Assembly: GCF_000224145.3 (NCBI RefSeq)
Contig: NW_004190398.2
Location: 94,310 to 158,309 of the forward strand
From: Ciona intestinalis
Taxonomy: Eukaryota; Chordata; Ascidiacea; Phlebobranchia; Cionidae
Reading direction: 5' to 3'
Length of the DNA stretch: 64,000 bases
Made by a program: the position numbers and the translations under genes
Notes under the pieces: model-generated
Seen by the model: the letters and a program-made list of their open reading frames with translations, nothing else
Told to the model about the DNA's origin: nothing
The model's database searches: none
In this document: piece by piece, positions 1 to 13,800 of the stretch
Layout of the letters: the number at the start of each line of letters is the position of its first letter
Position numbering within the stretch: position 1 is the first letter of the stretch

Positions 1-3000
1 CAACTTTTCGTTTGGTGTTTTAGGAGGTTTAAACGTTTTAGGATTACACCATGTTCCTGCATTGTCTTTTCGGGTTGCGGTGATTTATACAGTGTCCTAA
101 TTACAAGATTATGGAGCTGAGTCAGACGATAAGCGATTGACTCATTGTTTTTCTACCGAACGTTTTGCCTGAAACCAAAGTTACCGCTGGGTATAAAAAT
201 ACTCTCGTTACTTTGCGTGTAACCAGAGCAGCAATTGAAGAATATTCCGCCGTTTCCGGGCAAATTACACGTTTCTTGTCTGCCCTTAATTCCGGCACAT
301 CCGAATGAAGTGACTGCGGTGCATAAGAGATCATAAAGCGAGCATCAGCCAGCGATTTTAGGGCGAATGTCACGGAGATCGGGGTATCAATGGGAAGTAG
401 TCGGCTCCATAATCCGCGCGTGCATATTCCGGCGTATTGGAGGCGAAGCCAACCGCAAAATGACGTATGACAAACACCGGTGTCATTTACCATTCGCGCC
501 TCTCGCTTTTCTGTGCTACGTCATACTCAAAAGAGTGATAATACAGCGGCTACGGCTGAAAAATCAGAGCGTTTTTTCCCTGAAAACACATGTTTCGTTC
601 GAAACCTCTCGGCCAATAGCAGCGCCCGGCGATGATGTCATATCTATTTCGAAGGCGCGATCGAATCGCGATCGCTCCGCTTGATCGGCGCTGTGGTGAT
701 GGCAGGCATCTACCGGATACTGGGAACAGATATCTGTCACAGCAACTAATTCGACCAAATCTTTTCTCACGTGTCTAGGTTAAGGTTTTAATTATATTTT
801 ATAAAAATCAAACAAACGCAAAGCGCAACATTAAAATACTCATCGGAAAATACACTCTGCAACCGTGTTTACGTTACGGAGCATACAACCCCGTCTCCTT
901 ACTTGATCTAATTCATTACCAATAACCTCATTCAAGTTTGAGAAGGTGCACTGTACAAGCTGTACCACATCGATCAATGTTATACGATGAAGGCATATTT
1001 CTCGCAAACTGCAGATGCGAGTGTTGAAGACACAGGCCTTCAACCTCAGCATTACCGCATTAAGCTACGGGTAAAAACAAACAAGCGTGGTTTTACACAG
1101 CCGATTGCTGCCAGGCGAGCCTTAACACTACATTCACTATTTGTTGCTTAGGTTACATGTACCCCATCAAACTGAAGCATATATGTACAGCGCATAGGCC
1201 TAAGTTATTACACAAATGCATTAGGCCAGCTTATACACATAAACAATTGGATTAAATAACACATCACATTCCATTTATTTCCAAACAAGCCTACACGTGC
1301 GAAAAGCAATACAATAAACATACAACGCATCTTACTGCGAAAAAGAATTTACCAGCCACAAATGCAGTTACATTACATTTTGTAACAATAACACATTTGA
1401 CCTATCACACAAAATGAGCATTTTTAAATGGGTTTGTGTAGTCTCAAGTAGCCAATGTGTAACGGTTCATAGAAAACAATATTTCCTATTATGTCATAAC
1501 CCGAATCATCATTTTTTGAACAAATTGTTCCGTAAACACAACAACATAAAGGTGCGAGGATTTGGTCACGCAGCATCGTGGAAATCCGAGCCGCTTGATG
1601 ACATCATCAATGAATCTGCCTATGACGTCATACAGGCGCGTGGCATACGGAACGCTGATGTGTAGTAAACTGTACAGCAGTAAACAAATACAGATACGGA
1701 GCGTGGAACTAGTTACAAGAGTTATTTTTGCAAGTATGAGAACACCTGGTATGATTAGAACGGAACATCAGTGGACTGCTGCCAACGTATCCCAACTAGG
1801 CGTTACTACGAAATTAACCTGTAAGCTGATCTGTGGGCCGTCGTGGAGTCATCATTTGAAATTAGCGTTCTCCATTCGCGCAGTACAATAGGATTACGGA
1901 GATCTCGTTTTTTTTTTGTCATTATCACACGAAGCATTAGAGTGGGTGTAAGCTGTTGGGTCTAAACATGACCAAGTCCGGTCTGTGTTTCCGATACGGT
2001 TTTGCGATCATTGTCTTTCTCTACAATAAGTAAGGTGTTGAAGTTGAATATTGAAGAAACTAACTGGCAGCACTGTTTTATTTACAGCGATAAGTGACTG
2101 TGCATCACTGAGGCCACGAACTGCAGGCTAGTTGCCTGAGGCGGTGGCTTGCGCCGCATAAACCTGATACGAAGTTCCGATTATGCCCTCAACTAAACAA
2201 ATACAATTCACCAAACTGACAGAAAGTGTACAAGAAAAAGCCGATAACCAAGACTCGAAACCCTGTCTTGAAACCATGTAAAACGTAGAAGCAAATAATG
2301 TTCGACGCATTCCAAAACTCGTGACGCTGCCCGGTACTCAAACATAACTAATACCCCTCATGTAATTCACTGGTTTACAAAAGATTCTGTAAGCAAAGTA
2401 CCTTTATAAAACGTCAATCATTATAACAGGGATCTAAGCGTGACTTAGGTACATTTGTCTAATGATTAGACTCTAATCAATGAAATATCATCCAAAATTG
2501 GTTGCATAACCATCTAAACACATAATACCCTTACTTTAACGGAGGGAAATTACGTTTTTTGTACTACAAGTCAGTACACTCCTAAATAAGCCGCACGAAA
2601 TGGCTTATATTGATTATATAATACGCAATATACAACCCAAGGGCCTATATATAATAGGGCCTTGAAATCTTATATAATATTTGTGAAATTCGAATAGTGT
2701 ATTTACTTTTTTATGAACAGTTTCGTATAATGTTTTAGTTATGTGTCGTTTTTCCTATTCCTAACCGCTAACTAATAAAACACACGATAGAATGCAATAC
2801 AAAATACATACAAGTATGTACATATACAAAAACTCCTATAATAAAACTACGCTATCTTTAACAATGAAGAACTGAGAGCCAAATGTAATAATGACCTTAC
2901 TTTGAGGTTATTGATATTACAAGCAATTTGTAAAGATTTAGTTTAGAAGGTTGCCTAAAATGGTTTCAAATGTCTTTACGTATACGTGTTGACAGAGTCA

Positions 3001-3150
3001 GCAAATTTAAGTGATTTATACTAAACAGCTAAATGGCGTTTATTTGGTACATAATAATGTGGATTAAGATAGATACCATCACATAATACCCCATATTTCC
3101 GATTTGTGTTTTTATTCTAACAACCGTCTTTAACTGCCGTACGGATATGG
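1..3150. other. Non-coding, no gene seen
   Basis: No reading frame here resembles a protein I recognise, and the short open frames lack splice context. The block at about 280-720 is richer in CpG than the rest, which could mark a promoter of a gene lying to the left, but nothing in the window proves it. Confidence 0.5.
1623..1630. promoter_or_regulatory. Palindromic CRE-like site TGACGTCA
   Basis: A perfect TGACGTCA, the consensus for CREB/ATF dimers, lies 20 bases after a related TGACATCA. No adjacent gene is visible, so function is uncertain and a chance match is possible. Confidence 0.25.
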
Positions 3151-3152
3151 TT

Positions 3153-3355
3153 ATATATAGCAGGATGGGGGAAGACGGTACACCTTTAACACACAATATC
3201 CAAATATCCTGATCGTGTTTTTAAAAAAATATCAACGGTTTATGGGAGTCGTGAGGTTACGGGTTTATATTTTTTTTAATGTTCTTTGTTTACTTCCAAA
3301 TGGGATGAGAAAATAGAATGAAAAGGTGTCCCATCTTCCTCCACCCTACTATATA
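3153..3355 (+). mobile_element. MITE (Cimi-1-like), full length
   Basis: Begins with TAGCAGGATGGGGGAAGA and ends with the inverted form CCACCCTACTATATA. The internal block (CTGATCGTG, then TGGGAGTCGTGAGG) fixes the orientation. There is no coding capacity, so it depended on a transposase elsewhere. Confidence 0.85.
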
Positions 3356-3359
3356 CAAC

Positions 3360-6029
3360 AGTAACTTTTTTATCTTTACGCCGGTAAACAATTTTTACGA
3401 CTTATATAAATACCCTTTGTTTACTATAAAATGAAAGGATAAATGAAAATGAAAACATGGCCTATCTTACCCCAACAAACTATATACAAATCAAAACCGT
3501 AGCATAAGCCAAATATATAAAGGTTCCTAAACTTATTTCAATAACCACGTCTTTACGTTCTTTTCAGGTCGTCTTTGTGAGTGCATAGCGAAATAGTATT
3601 TTCGATTTAAATTTGCATGACGGCAACAATCAGATTAAGCATCAAGGCTGTTTATAATGAAATCAATATAATTTCTCATTTTATCGCACACACAAATCAT
3701 TTTAGTTTTTTTATGTCACATAATTACAGTTTAGGGACATTTTGAAGAAAGCTTCGATCGAAACATTTCAAATGAAAACATGGTTAAAATATCTAGGAAA
3801 TTATTTTGCGCCATTTAGATTTCACTGGAAAGTAGATCTACGATAGACTATACGGAGTAGCCCACAGTTATTCCACATATAGATCGCAATATTGCGTTGG
3901 TGCTGTGTTTCTGTTGAGTCATTTCTCCAATATGTTTACTATATTTGTATCTGCTTCTTATAAGTGTACGGTGTCACATGCGAAACCACAAACAAATAAC
4001 TGCAATGTACGTCATTGCTGTGGAAAAATTTCGGCTCGTTCCAAGATGCGATAATTCCGTTAATTATTATCGAAGAGAATTGGTCGCCTTTGCAAAATAT
4101 TCTCGTTAACGATTAAAGAATGTCAAAGTTACGATATACCCCCCCGACGATGCGCGCGAAAGCAAACATCGAAATCGTAGATTCCACCGCTAAAGGCGTG
4201 ATTGAGCCGTTACTCTGACACAATTCATTGTCTCGGCTGTGCAGCGCGAGATATATTGTCGCATGACGACCGAAATTCATTGATAAATTGAATACTTTTG
4301 GCATAACACCGGCTATAATGAAACAGGGTTCTTTCTGTACTTTTTATAGTTTAACACCATGCAAACAAGACCACTGCGAAGCGGTGACGTAAGAGGGGAA
4401 ATACACTCACATAGTAACGACCACTGAACCAACGCAAAAGTTTGCTCAAAAGCTCATTATGACACCACATACACATCCGAAAAGTAATGCTGACAACCGA
4501 GACGCTTTCGCTCATTAAAAATAGCAATTGTTCAGCGGTGGCATAATTAATAACTGCCATCGTTACGCAAACAATATTGGGACTCGCGTGTTTTCCGATT
4601 GTCTAGCTTTCGCATCACGTGGTCTGGTAGTATTTGCGCAAGCCAGCCAATCACAGGTTCAGAACGAAGCAATGATCTGCTGGTAAAATGAGAATTCGTT
4701 AACACAGGTTAAACATTAACCCCTTATCAGCAGCGCAACGAAGTGCCAGACTTATACAAAGGCACAACAAACAGGCGTATTGTAGTCATGTCCACAAAGT
4801 TGGGCCGACCATGAGTGTTTGCCTGCCGTACATACGAATACACTCCGCAATTTGCAAGCTAGAATTCTGTATGTTTTGTGAGGTCATTCCACGTCACGAT
4901 CGTGCTTTATTCTTGCGATAGTCACATGGTAGCAGCAGCAAATACACACATATACAGTCACGAGTGTTTGTTGGTTTTGGGGAAAGATATTAATTACGGA
5001 AGTTTGCCTCTTATTTCAAATCAAGGGTTTTACGAGGTTCAAATATGCTCTGCACTTGGTGAAACTATTTATAAACCATATTTCCAGTAAAAATCGACCG
5101 CACTTCGTTTGCCGGTGGCTACAGTTTATTAAAAGCCAAAAAGAAAAAAAAGGAATACGAACGAAAAGAGGTTGTTTGTCCCATTGGCCATGACAATACA
5201 CAATTATAACGTAATGGAAAATATTGGATTTCATAAAATAATGACTTCGGGGATAGGAAACAATGTGAATGTCGACTCGCTGTTTAAGGAAATGGACTAG
5301 CAAGGAATTATTATACAACATCCGCTACAATGAATGAGTAACAGATAGACCATGTGCGCCGTCTAGCGGTAAGAAATAAACAGAAACGTTAAACTAGTGC
5401 TTTCTTTATTTTAATGTATTCCTGTAACTTTTATTTGGTACGTGCCTGCTTAATGTTTTAGAAAGTTCGTAACAGATCCTTAGCGCCGATTGACGGAAAA
5501 TGTTTAAAATGGAAACGAAACCACTGACGAGCTTAAGTTGCTCGCGTGCGACGTCTGGCGGATAAACAAATCTAGCTTCAGTATGCGACAGACATATATT
5601 GCTAAAACCATTTTGCCGTGATCGTTCGTACTTAAACCAAAAAATAAATGAATAAATACAATTGTTCGATTTAAAAATGACATAGTCAGCATTTTGGAAG
5701 TTCGTCACGAAACGTTCATTTTGTCGAGACCTAAATTTACCAACGGTTTGTGTACACGCAGATTTGATATAACTGCAGTTTCAGTTGTGTTAAATTTGAT
5801 AAAATTTCGAGCAATCCGCTACCTAAAACTGCCGAGCTCCTTCTTATTAAAATAATTTCTACGAAAATAAAATCGAGTTTATGGCTGATTAATTAACGCA
5901 ATACTGTTGCTATGGATTAATAAGTAATCACTTTATATTGACGCAGACCTGGTTCTGGGAAAGTAAATTAACAAAAATCTCACACCATTTTTTGCGTATA
6001 ACGTAAATCAATAATCTGTTTTTTTTTCA
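3360..6029. other. Non-coding, no gene seen
   Basis: AT-rich sequence. A decayed MITE-like stretch is visible around 3420-3486 (ending in a CCCCAACAAACTATATA variant). Nothing else is recognisable. Confidence 0.45.
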
Positions 6030-6235
6030 AATGTAGTAATCTGGGGTAAGATTGTATACAGTTAACAACTAATTTCCATATTTCCTGTTCGTGTTTTAAA
6101 CAATTAACAACGCCTTTTTAGAACTACGAGGCTACGGTTATATAATTCTGTAAATATATGTTTACTACTAAATGGGACGACAAACAGACTAAAAGAAGTT
6201 ACTCCACCATGTCCCAACTTAACCCACCTTAAAAT
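6030..6235 (+). mobile_element. MITE, degenerate
   Basis: The internal motif CTGTTCGTGTTTTAAACAATTAACAACG and flanks resembling the terminal repeats are present, but both ends are heavily mutated. An old copy. Confidence 0.55.
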
Positions 6236-6792
6236 GCAAAATCTGGGCTTAGACGCCAAATGCCCCTTTAACAACTCGTTATCAGAAAAACAAACAAAGT
6301 CGGGCGGCTAGTCAAAACTCTTTGTCGCTTACAGCGGATAAAAATTACAGTAGGTTTCACTCACTTGGTGGTGATAGAGAGTTTTAATTCTGGTGGTACT
6401 ACTTGTGGGAATTTACGTCGGTTTGGTTGGATTAATGATTTCGGTTACATGATTTTACATAGAAAATCCATTTTAATGTTGTGAGGTCTTTGTTTAAATG
6501 TATTTTAAAGCCTAAGCAACGCATTATCACTTATAAAAGATTTGAAAATTCTTCACATTATGTAGGACCTTGTAGGTGATATGTTATCGAATAAATAAAA
6601 GCTTTCGAATAAACGTAATATTTAAAAAAAAGTCGACTTACACGATCATTGAGTTTAATTATAAATCCCATTAATAATTATTGTCTTTGAGTTTAGATAC
6701 AATATATCTTAACGGTTACTTTTAGCTTTACCTGAAAATAAAAACTTGGTTATTTTTGTTTGCGTCGCTATTTTAGGCTGTAGAAACGATTT

Positions 6793-6997
6793 AGATATAG
6801 TGGGGTGGGGGAAGTTGAGACACATTTTAACTCTATTTTCTCGTCCAAAGTGGTAGTAAACAAGGAACTTTCAAAGAATTATAAAAATATATGCTCAAGA
6901 CTCTCATAGACCGTTGTTAACTGTTTAAAACACGATCAGGATATTCGGATATTATGCGCCGAAGATGTCCCATCTTCCCCCATCCTACTATACTCAT
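6793..6997 (-). mobile_element. MITE, full length
   Basis: Starts GTGGGGTGGGGGAAG and ends TCCCCCATCCTACTATA. The interior reads in reverse (CTCGTCC, then GGTAGTAAAC, then CGATCAGGATATT). Confidence 0.8.
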
Positions 6998-6999
6998 AA

Positions 7000-9900
7000 A
7001 TATAAATTAATACCGAATTACTTTTCGTGGTTAAAAACTTTAATAAGATAATATTCTTCGGTAAACAGCACGACTATTAAAAATATTTGCCATTCGGTTT
7101 ATATGGTGCATTATTTGAACCAGAGATATAAAAATAGATTCCTGAACGCATCAGTCAAAATGCTTTCTGCTTAAAATACGCGCCTCGCTGTAAACCGCAG
7201 AACTAATTCGACCGAACTTTCTACCAGACGCGGATCAGTTTTGACCATGAACTCATAAAATGGAATTTTTATACAAATTAAGTACCGCCATAAAAAAAAC
7301 ACACATAAAAAATTGGAAATAATTTCATCGTACAGTCTGCGCATGCAGAAAATTGACTTAGATTTTACAAAGTGAGCAGGTAATGCAATGTTTTCGCTGA
7401 GCGAGTATAAAACTGTAAAAGTGAATAAAAACAGTATCGAACACTATATTCGGTAGTAGTTGATATAAACCTGTGTATTACAATACGCGGTACCAACGGC
7501 AGCGATATTACGCGTAATGTGATCTAACCGAACGCTTACATTTAAAATCAACCCGGCACCGTCGGAAGGTTAAGAATACGTTAACCTCAGGGCGATTATA
7601 AACGACTCAAAAGCACGTGGAAAGTCCGAGATATCTGCCAGAAAAGCGAGCGGGTTTTGAACGCCTTATAAGGCAACGTAGCGCTAAGAATTCGAAGCTC
7701 GCTCGAGCTTACGAGAATGCACGTGGTGCCGTGTGGGTGAGAAGGTTATAGCTTGTATCGGTTATTGTTTGGTGCTTCGAACATCGATTGTAACCTGCCA
7801 GTCATTACCGGGCCGGGAGTGAGCTGGGAGTTTCGCGTTTCTGATCTAATACAACAGAGGTACTGTTGTTGACTCACGAGTTAAGAATTTGGAAAGCGGT
7901 AATGAACGGAAAGTGATACGTTTTTTGCAAAAAAAATGTTATTCGGATTATTTTCATATCTAAACAAATTACATTATTTTATAACCGCAACGCTTAAAAA
8001 TAAATCAAAACTTTAATGCAAACAGCGGCTTTTTCTGATACCACATTTTAAATGTCAATCTTTATTATCTGAGGATCAGATCAAATATGGTAAAATATGA
8101 ACTCAGAGCATCTATGTTTAGCTTACCGATTCATGGGCGGTCTGCGGCGTCTCAAGAATTCGAAAAATCCCTTCGGTCGCTGGCCATGTTGCAGCTCCGG
8201 TAATCCCACAATAAGGACATCATTGATACAGGATATCCGTTTAGCTTGTATCCGTTCTTAGCGATAATATCCGCACGGTAGTCCATGTAGTTTACACCAG
8301 AAGATTAAATTCGATTCCTCACTTCAATGCCCTTGTAATCCTTTTTTGAATGTCCAAACATTTGGTAAAACTCCAGAAAAAAAGCAATCCGTCTGCACCT
8401 ATTTTTTAAAAACTGTCACAAAATAAAAGTGCTTAAAAATGTAAATATTTATGAAAAATGAGCTTTCTGAACTAAACTGCTGCCAAGCGCAAGCTGTTGA
8501 CTGTGAATAGGACTTTAGGCTCTCCTGAACTTCAGCCACTCGATTGAGGAACACGAAAGTATGATATGAGCACAGTGAGCTTCGGTACTAAAGCGGAAAA
8601 CATGTTTATAGGCCTAAGGATCAAGGGTCGATGTCAGCCTTGCGTGCGAGACCACTGTTTGCCTAAGCGCCGCAATGGGCCCGGCGAGAGAGTAGGCGGT
8701 TTTCTAATAATCAAACTCATAACTGTTAGATGACGACGCACTTTCAATCGACTAGTCTAACGAGTGAGTCCAATGAGCGCGACTGTTGGCTGATCCAAAT
8801 CCGTCGCGAAAAAGTGCTTTCAGAATAAATAGGAACTTCACTGTAAGTGGATGAAAGGCCCACGCAAATGACCTGCTGTTGTCCATTGTTTCCAATCAAT
8901 GGTGAATGTATCAGTGTTTTAGAGTTATCGTATCAATTATTCTGTTTTGACAAATGCGGCCTACATGGGAGGCACAAACAAGTCAGTTACGCAGCAAAAC
9001 ATGCGCAACAAAGCACACAGGCATTTTCACGTCGCTTTGGACAATAACTATTCCTTGATCGGCCAGTGTTTCCCAAGTATTTTCCGTTTTTCTGAGTATC
9101 CTGTCTAAAGTGGACAACAGTTCCGCAATTTCCAGGCTTCCAAACTGAAATCTGGGAAACACTGGGAAAGTCCATATCAAAGCCGCCATTGTGCGCGAGA
9201 AAGCGACGCAAAAAGCAATCGCGCTCGCGTGAGAGACTCGAGACAATTAATGTTTGCCTTGGTACCATGACTGATACCACATCGTCAAAGCCAACACGGA
9301 CCTTGGCCCACGACAAAGAACCGTCGGCGTTGTTCAAATATTGAATGAATTACAAAATAGCTTCCAACAACAGCTGCTTATCCCCATACCGGATCGACGA
9401 AAACAAGCTGAAACAATGGCTTATTGACTTGCATCAGTAGCTGATAATCCTTACATTTATACACTGGACTACAAAGCACAGATGGGCAATGCAATAGCGA
9501 CTATAGGTTTACATATCTTGGCATCTAACAGGCTCTCTATTGATGTGAGTTTCACACAGCAGGAACGAAATCATTCAATGCTTCTTCTGTACGACTACCC
9601 TGACTGTATCTCTTTATTCCTAGATAGCCAAAACAAGCAGGCGTTTATCAATCATAATTCCAGAACACCGAGTTCTGTCACCCGGCCCATCTCGCGTTCC
9701 ACAGCTAGCTCTATCTATCAATGAGCCTCATTGTCATAAAACGCCGCGCGTATCCTCGCACAATGACTGCAAAGAATCTCGCCTGATTTGAGAGCATGGC
9801 TTTTTTCCTTCGCCCGCCAATAACCCGTAACCCGCCAGCATTAAGGCTGCGTTCCGAAATAGTAAACCGAATTCGACCCTCTCTCTTTCGGCGGAAGAAA

Positions 9901-10090
9901 TTAGGCAAAAGCGCTCAAAACCAAAAAACCGCTACACACTACGACCGAAAACGACCCCAGTATTTTAGGCATTGCGTGGGAAACGAATACAATTCTATGG
10001 GGGGGGGGGAGGTAAAAAGTGGGGAAACGCAAATGCGAGCGTATTTCGCCAGGATTACTTAATACTGACAATATTTGCGCAAAATGTAAA
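7000..10090. other. Non-coding, no gene seen
   Basis: No exon with family resemblance found on either strand. A run of nine G residues lies near 10002. Sequence around 7550-7800 is somewhat richer in GC without an identifiable gene. Confidence 0.45.
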
Positions 10091-10092
10091 TG

Positions 10093-10262
10093 CTATATAG
10101 TATAGTGTGGGAAAAGAAGGACACTTTTAACGGAAAATATAGTTTTTTTTGGTGCCGTAAGGATACGAATTTATGATTCTTTGAATGTTTTTTGTTTACT
10201 GCCAAATGGAGCGAGTAAATAGAATGAAAGATATTCAATCTTTTCCCACCCTACTATATATA
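10093..10262 (+). mobile_element. MITE, internally deleted
   Basis: Both terminal repeats are recognisable (GTGTGGGAAAAGAAGGACAC and CCACCCTACTATATA). The left interior, including the CTGATCGTG block, is missing. Confidence 0.7.
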
Positions 10263-10479
10263 TGGAATTTTCTAAAAAAACACTCACTTACAGGAATTGC
10301 TGGTATATTTTGGTTGGTACTTTATCAACTTATCTGTCCCACCAGCGACACATGAATTTCATCCAATATTAGGTTTTCGTAGAATCTACATTAATTAAAA
10401 AATACAAATAACAAATGAGATTTTATAAATTGTTACCTAACTGTTTGTTAGGTAAAGGATAATAACAACTATATAGTTA

Positions 10480-10655
10480 TATAGTATAGGGTGGGGAAAG
10501 ATGGAACACCTTTTAGCACATAAAATACAAATATCCTGACCGTTTTTTAAACAATATAATTCGTTAGATGTTCTTTGTTTACTCCTTAATGAGACAAGAA
10601 AATAGAAAAAAAAGTGTTCTATCTCCCCCCATCTTACTATATATTGTATATTTGG
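10480..10655 (+). mobile_element. MITE, internally deleted
   Basis: Ends are TAGGGTGGGGAAAGATGGAACACC and CCCCCCATCTTACTATATA. The TGGGAGTCGTGAGG segment has been lost. Confidence 0.7.
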
Positions 10656-10704
10656 CGACGGTTGCATGGGACATTATTAAGTGTAGAAGCCATGTTCTAA
10701 GATT

Positions 10705-10882
10705 GAGCATTTTTATCACATAATATCCCAATACCCTGAACGTGTTTGAAACAATTAACAATGGTTTATGGGAGTCGTGAGGATACGGTTTTATAATTCT
10801 GTGAATGTTCTTTGTTACCACCAAATTGGACGAAAAAATAGAATAAACAAGTGTTTCATCTCCCCCCACCCTATTATATATA
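10705..10882 (+). mobile_element. MITE, left end missing
   Basis: The right two thirds are intact from CACATAATATCCCAATA to CCCCCCACCCTATTATATA. The left terminal repeat is not recognisable. It lies 50 bases from the preceding copy. Confidence 0.7.
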
Positions 10883-10884
10883 TG

Positions 10885-13800
10885 TATTCACAGGCGTGTT
10901 GTAACGACTGTTGTTTAAATGCTACATCCTATACTTAAGTTTTTTGTATATACTATTATTGTAGTAATAAAAAAATAACGTTATGCTGAGGCATACTTGT
11001 AAGAAACGGTTTAGATGACGCATTTTCTACAATCTTTTAAAGCAAGTATATAAAAATCTAAATATACCTGTCTAATAACCACCAGAATAGAAATAGACCA
11101 TTTACGCGACAGTGGTCCCAAAGCAGTAAACATTCGGCGTACTTGGACCATCAGTCAGGCATGTACTCAAAGGTCAAAATTGGAAGGCATTGCTTCTGCG
11201 AACAATCAAAGCATTTAGAGTTATGTTGGTTTTAGGAACTCACGTACGCAGTGGCTTAACCAGCAGCCTGCTGTAACAATTTACGACTTCATAGATTTAA
11301 ATGCTGAATCACGGTCGTAAGAAAGAGTGATTGCTCGGTAACACACAATTATGCTTGTACAATTACCAATTATAAGTTATTTTCGTTCAACCGTGAAAGT
11401 CTATTTAAAAGGTGAGACTCCAGCAGAAAAGTTGTAATACACAGTAAGCTGACTTGCTACATTGTAGTTTCTGACATTACAATTGTGGTCAATATTACGT
11501 AGTTTGTCGTGTGCTTGTGGGTGAAGCAAAGTATGTTAAAGCTACTGCGTGTGTTTAATTAACATGCACTTTGTACTACGGCGCTGCTAATCCTTCAACG
11601 AAAACACATCCCGTGCTTTCCAATACACGATCAAGTCACAAACTCAATAATATACTGGGATTATATGTCTGATTTATTCATTTATTGCGTGATGTATTCT
11701 TGTGAATTCGAATCAATCAATACTATTTTGATGTTCGATTTATATTTGCTTAATTTTGCTGCGGTTTCCCCTTGGTAATGAATTTTATATACAAAAGGGT
11801 TTTTAACTTGTAAAAGGTATACAAATGAAATCGTACTAGAAGTAATGTGAAATGTTTATTGCGCAATTAACACACTAGCAAGGTCTATTGTGCTGAGTGC
11901 TGTCAAGTCGAAACTGAGCAAAGGTACTATGTGCAGTCCGTCACGTATACAATTTATCACGATTAAGTTTGCTTTCTATTTTATCTTACAGTGGGTTTGT
12001 TCGGTGGCCGACTTGACCGCTACGCAAACTGTTATGGCGGATCCCAGACATACGGATGGAACTTTGGACGCCGGTTGTATTGAGTGACGAAACATGATAT
12101 ACAATCATACTCCTGGCTGTGAACCATTCGTTAGTTTCGCAAGCCAAAGTCATTTTATGTATAGGTAGAGATATGAACCCCAAGGGCCCTGCCAATACTA
12201 TGTACTTTTATACAACGCTGTCCATGTTATTAATTTGGATTAACATTTAAATGTAAACGGAATATTGTAAACCTTTTCATTAAGGTCAAATGTGTTTTTT
12301 AACAATCTTTTTTTTAATTATATCATCTGCTATAAGCTTTTACTCAAGTTGAGTTTGTTAATTTAACCCTTAATTCAATTTAAGTCATCGTCGTCTTTCT
12401 AAAAAATTCTAAAATTTAAGCTATGGTCCCTCTTAAGGAAGAGCTTAAAAGCGTCGTCTAGCGGCGTAAAACCTTACACTAATTATTTTTGCAACGCTGT
12501 CCGTAAATACAATTGACTATTTGACATAAACTGGCTACCTTCCTTATGTGTTTTAATCAGTAAGAATCTCTGAAAACAAAGATTAACAAACTTTTACCAA
12601 TTCTTCTTAGAAACACTACCTGTTAATTTCTTGAAAAAAGAAAGTGTGCGCAAATGACATTTGCGAGTTAAGTGAAGTTGTTCGTCGATTTGCTGCTGAA
12701 CGTGTGGTTTTAAAAAAACTTAGCATGAGGTAACTGGTTGTGACTATGTGGATGTCGCATTTCTTACTCATTTCCACAGTGGCTGACGCAAAGTTTTGGA
12801 CGATGACAATGCAATTGTACTGTACCAAAAGCAGCAAAACTGGAACGGCATTCAGAACGTCAGGTTGAAACAGGACTACGCGGCGCCTGGATGCTCTACG
12901 CTAGATTCAGGAAGTTATTTGCATTACGTCAGGAGCCAGCGCTTTGCTGTAATGTGCTCAACAGTATCGGCAGTACAGCTTACGATATGGTGTCGTTTCG
13001 GTTGAATTACAATCGTTTGATAATACAATATAAGTTAGTGTTACTTGGAAGATAAGAAAATACTGCGAAACCCGATTACAGTAGCCAGGTATTACGAGCT
13101 GTTAAGATTTACGCATGACTGGTATTGTTAATGGAAGAAGCAGAATCTTGATAGTAGACCAACTGTTGTGTGACCAGACAAATTAGCTGTGTTGTGTACA
13201 AAAGTATATGCAGCCTTTTTAGGCAAACGTTTACTTATTCGCCTATGCTTGTAGAGCAGGTTTGAAACATCTAATGACGTGGTAGACTTCCCACACATTA
13301 CCTATGTGTTTTGCTACACGTACATTGGATATTTAAACCCAACTGCCTACTTGACAACTCTGCAAAATTTTAAATGACGTATATATGCTACAAAGTGCAA
13401 AACAAGTACACGTTTGTGATGGCACAAATAAGTGTACCAGTGTATTTATTTTACTGTTTACGGCTGTAGCGGATGTATATTGCTTTGGGTTTAGTGCAGC
13501 AAGGGTAGAGTTACAATTTAAAGCGCAAAACAACGTATCAGATACTTAGGTTTCGATTGAATGCTTAGTTTCGGTTCTTATAGATATCTATATTTAGTTA
13601 GTCAGGTATTGCTGCAGCGTGGAAAAGATCCTGGTTTAACAATAATTAACCGTGGTATTAAAATACTTTCTTTATCAGTAATAAAGCAAACAAAACTAAA
13701 CTTCAGAAACTTGCGACCGGTAGCTATTTCGTCTCAAAAGTAGCCTGTACGCACCCACCAAATAGCTTGCAAAATAAAAAGCGGCGTGACCACATTGTAA

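Noticed and set aside
122..493. Open frame of 123 codons on the minus strand
   Set aside because: No family resemblance, no splice context, and overlapping frames on the other strand are equally long; likely chance in a GC-richer patch.
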